The notes below the pieces were generated by a model that was given only the letters and a program-made list of their open reading frames with translations, searched no databases and was not told the DNA's origin. The position numbers were made by a program, and so were the translations under genes. A stretch of 13,877 nt of DNA. It comes from Nitrososphaeraceae archaeon. Its GTDB lineage: Archaea; Thermoproteota; Nitrososphaeria; Nitrososphaerales; Nitrososphaeraceae. Every line of letters starts with the position of its first letter. Position 1 is the first letter of the stretch. Below are positions 13,811 to 13,877 of the stretch, piece after piece. The stretch spans positions 1 through 13,877 of the forward strand of contig JAICHH010000035.1 in NCBI GenBank assembly GCA_025922715.1. The letters are read 5' to 3'.

Positions 13811-13877
13811 TTATATATTTGAGTCAAATTCTTTATACATTTTTGAGGCCATTATATCTCTACTATTTTGATACTTA
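13811..13877 (-). CDS. Possible 3' end of a gene running in from the right edge
   Basis: On the minus strand an open frame enters from the window edge and ends at a TAA at 13811-13813. It reads 21 residues (KYQNSRDIMASKMYKEFDSN, then Ile). The composition is protein-like, with Met, Asp, Lys and aromatic residues rather than the Ile/Asn/Tyr/Lys monotony of random AT-rich frames. It is too short to assign to a family, and it could be a chance open frame. Confidence 0.3.
   Translation of the reverse strand, partial: KYQNSRDIMASKMYKEFDSNI

Noticed and set aside
1..13877. CRISPR array, insertion sequence, tRNA or rRNA
   Set aside because: No regularly spaced repeats, no transposase or terminal inverted repeats with target duplication, and no GC-rich cloverleaf-like block, which would stand out in this AT-rich sequence.

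Overview
The window looks like chromosomal DNA from an archaeon of the Nitrososphaeria (Thaumarchaeota), possibly a soil lineage such as Nitrosocosmicus or Nitrososphaera. This is inferred from five things. The DNA is very AT-rich. Several genes start on GTG or TTG with no Shine-Dalgarno sequence. TATA-like boxes sit about 20-30 bases before start codons, as in leaderless archaeal transcripts. A pyruvoyl-dependent arginine decarboxylase is present. A mitochondrial-type aconitase sits among archaeal genes. No ammonia-oxidation gene or rRNA is present, so the assignment is moderate.

Bases 1-5420 form a carbohydrate block. It opens with the 3' end of a GH130-type glycoside phosphorylase/hydrolase gene, followed by a stem-loop terminator. 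A small zinc-binding protein follows on the minus strand. Then comes a complete CUT1-type sugar ABC importer: a MalK-like ATPase on the minus strand, transcribed divergently from a plus-strand run of solute-binding protein, MalF-like permease and MalG-like permease. Together these would import an oligosaccharide and phosphorolyse or hydrolyse it. A mannose-containing substrate is the natural guess from GH130, but it is not proven.

Bases 5421-9602 are a plus-strand stretch of probably separately transcribed genes: a 41-residue charged micro-protein behind two short palindromes, aconitase of the TCA or hydroxypropionate/hydroxybutyrate-linked central carbon metabolism, a stand-alone Mut7-C PIN-like RNase-family protein with a zinc ribbon, and pyruvoyl-dependent arginine decarboxylase, which makes agmatine.

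Bases 9603-10438 lack an intact gene. They hold an 11-bp inverted repeat followed by a T-run, and what reads as a decayed protein-coding gene at about 9951-10353.

Bases 10439-13297 carry two minus-strand genes: a GCS2-type carboxylate-amine (glutamate-cysteine-like) ligase and, downstream of it, an M20-family metallopeptidase resembling dipeptidases. The last 540 bases are AT-rich and mostly empty, apart from an AATT microsatellite and the possible 3' end of another minus-strand gene at the window edge.

I see no CRISPR array, insertion sequence, tRNA, rRNA or obvious defence system. The most notable items are the sugar-uptake cassette in a lineage usually regarded as autotrophic, the ligase-peptidase pair, the operator-like palindromes, and the gene relic.
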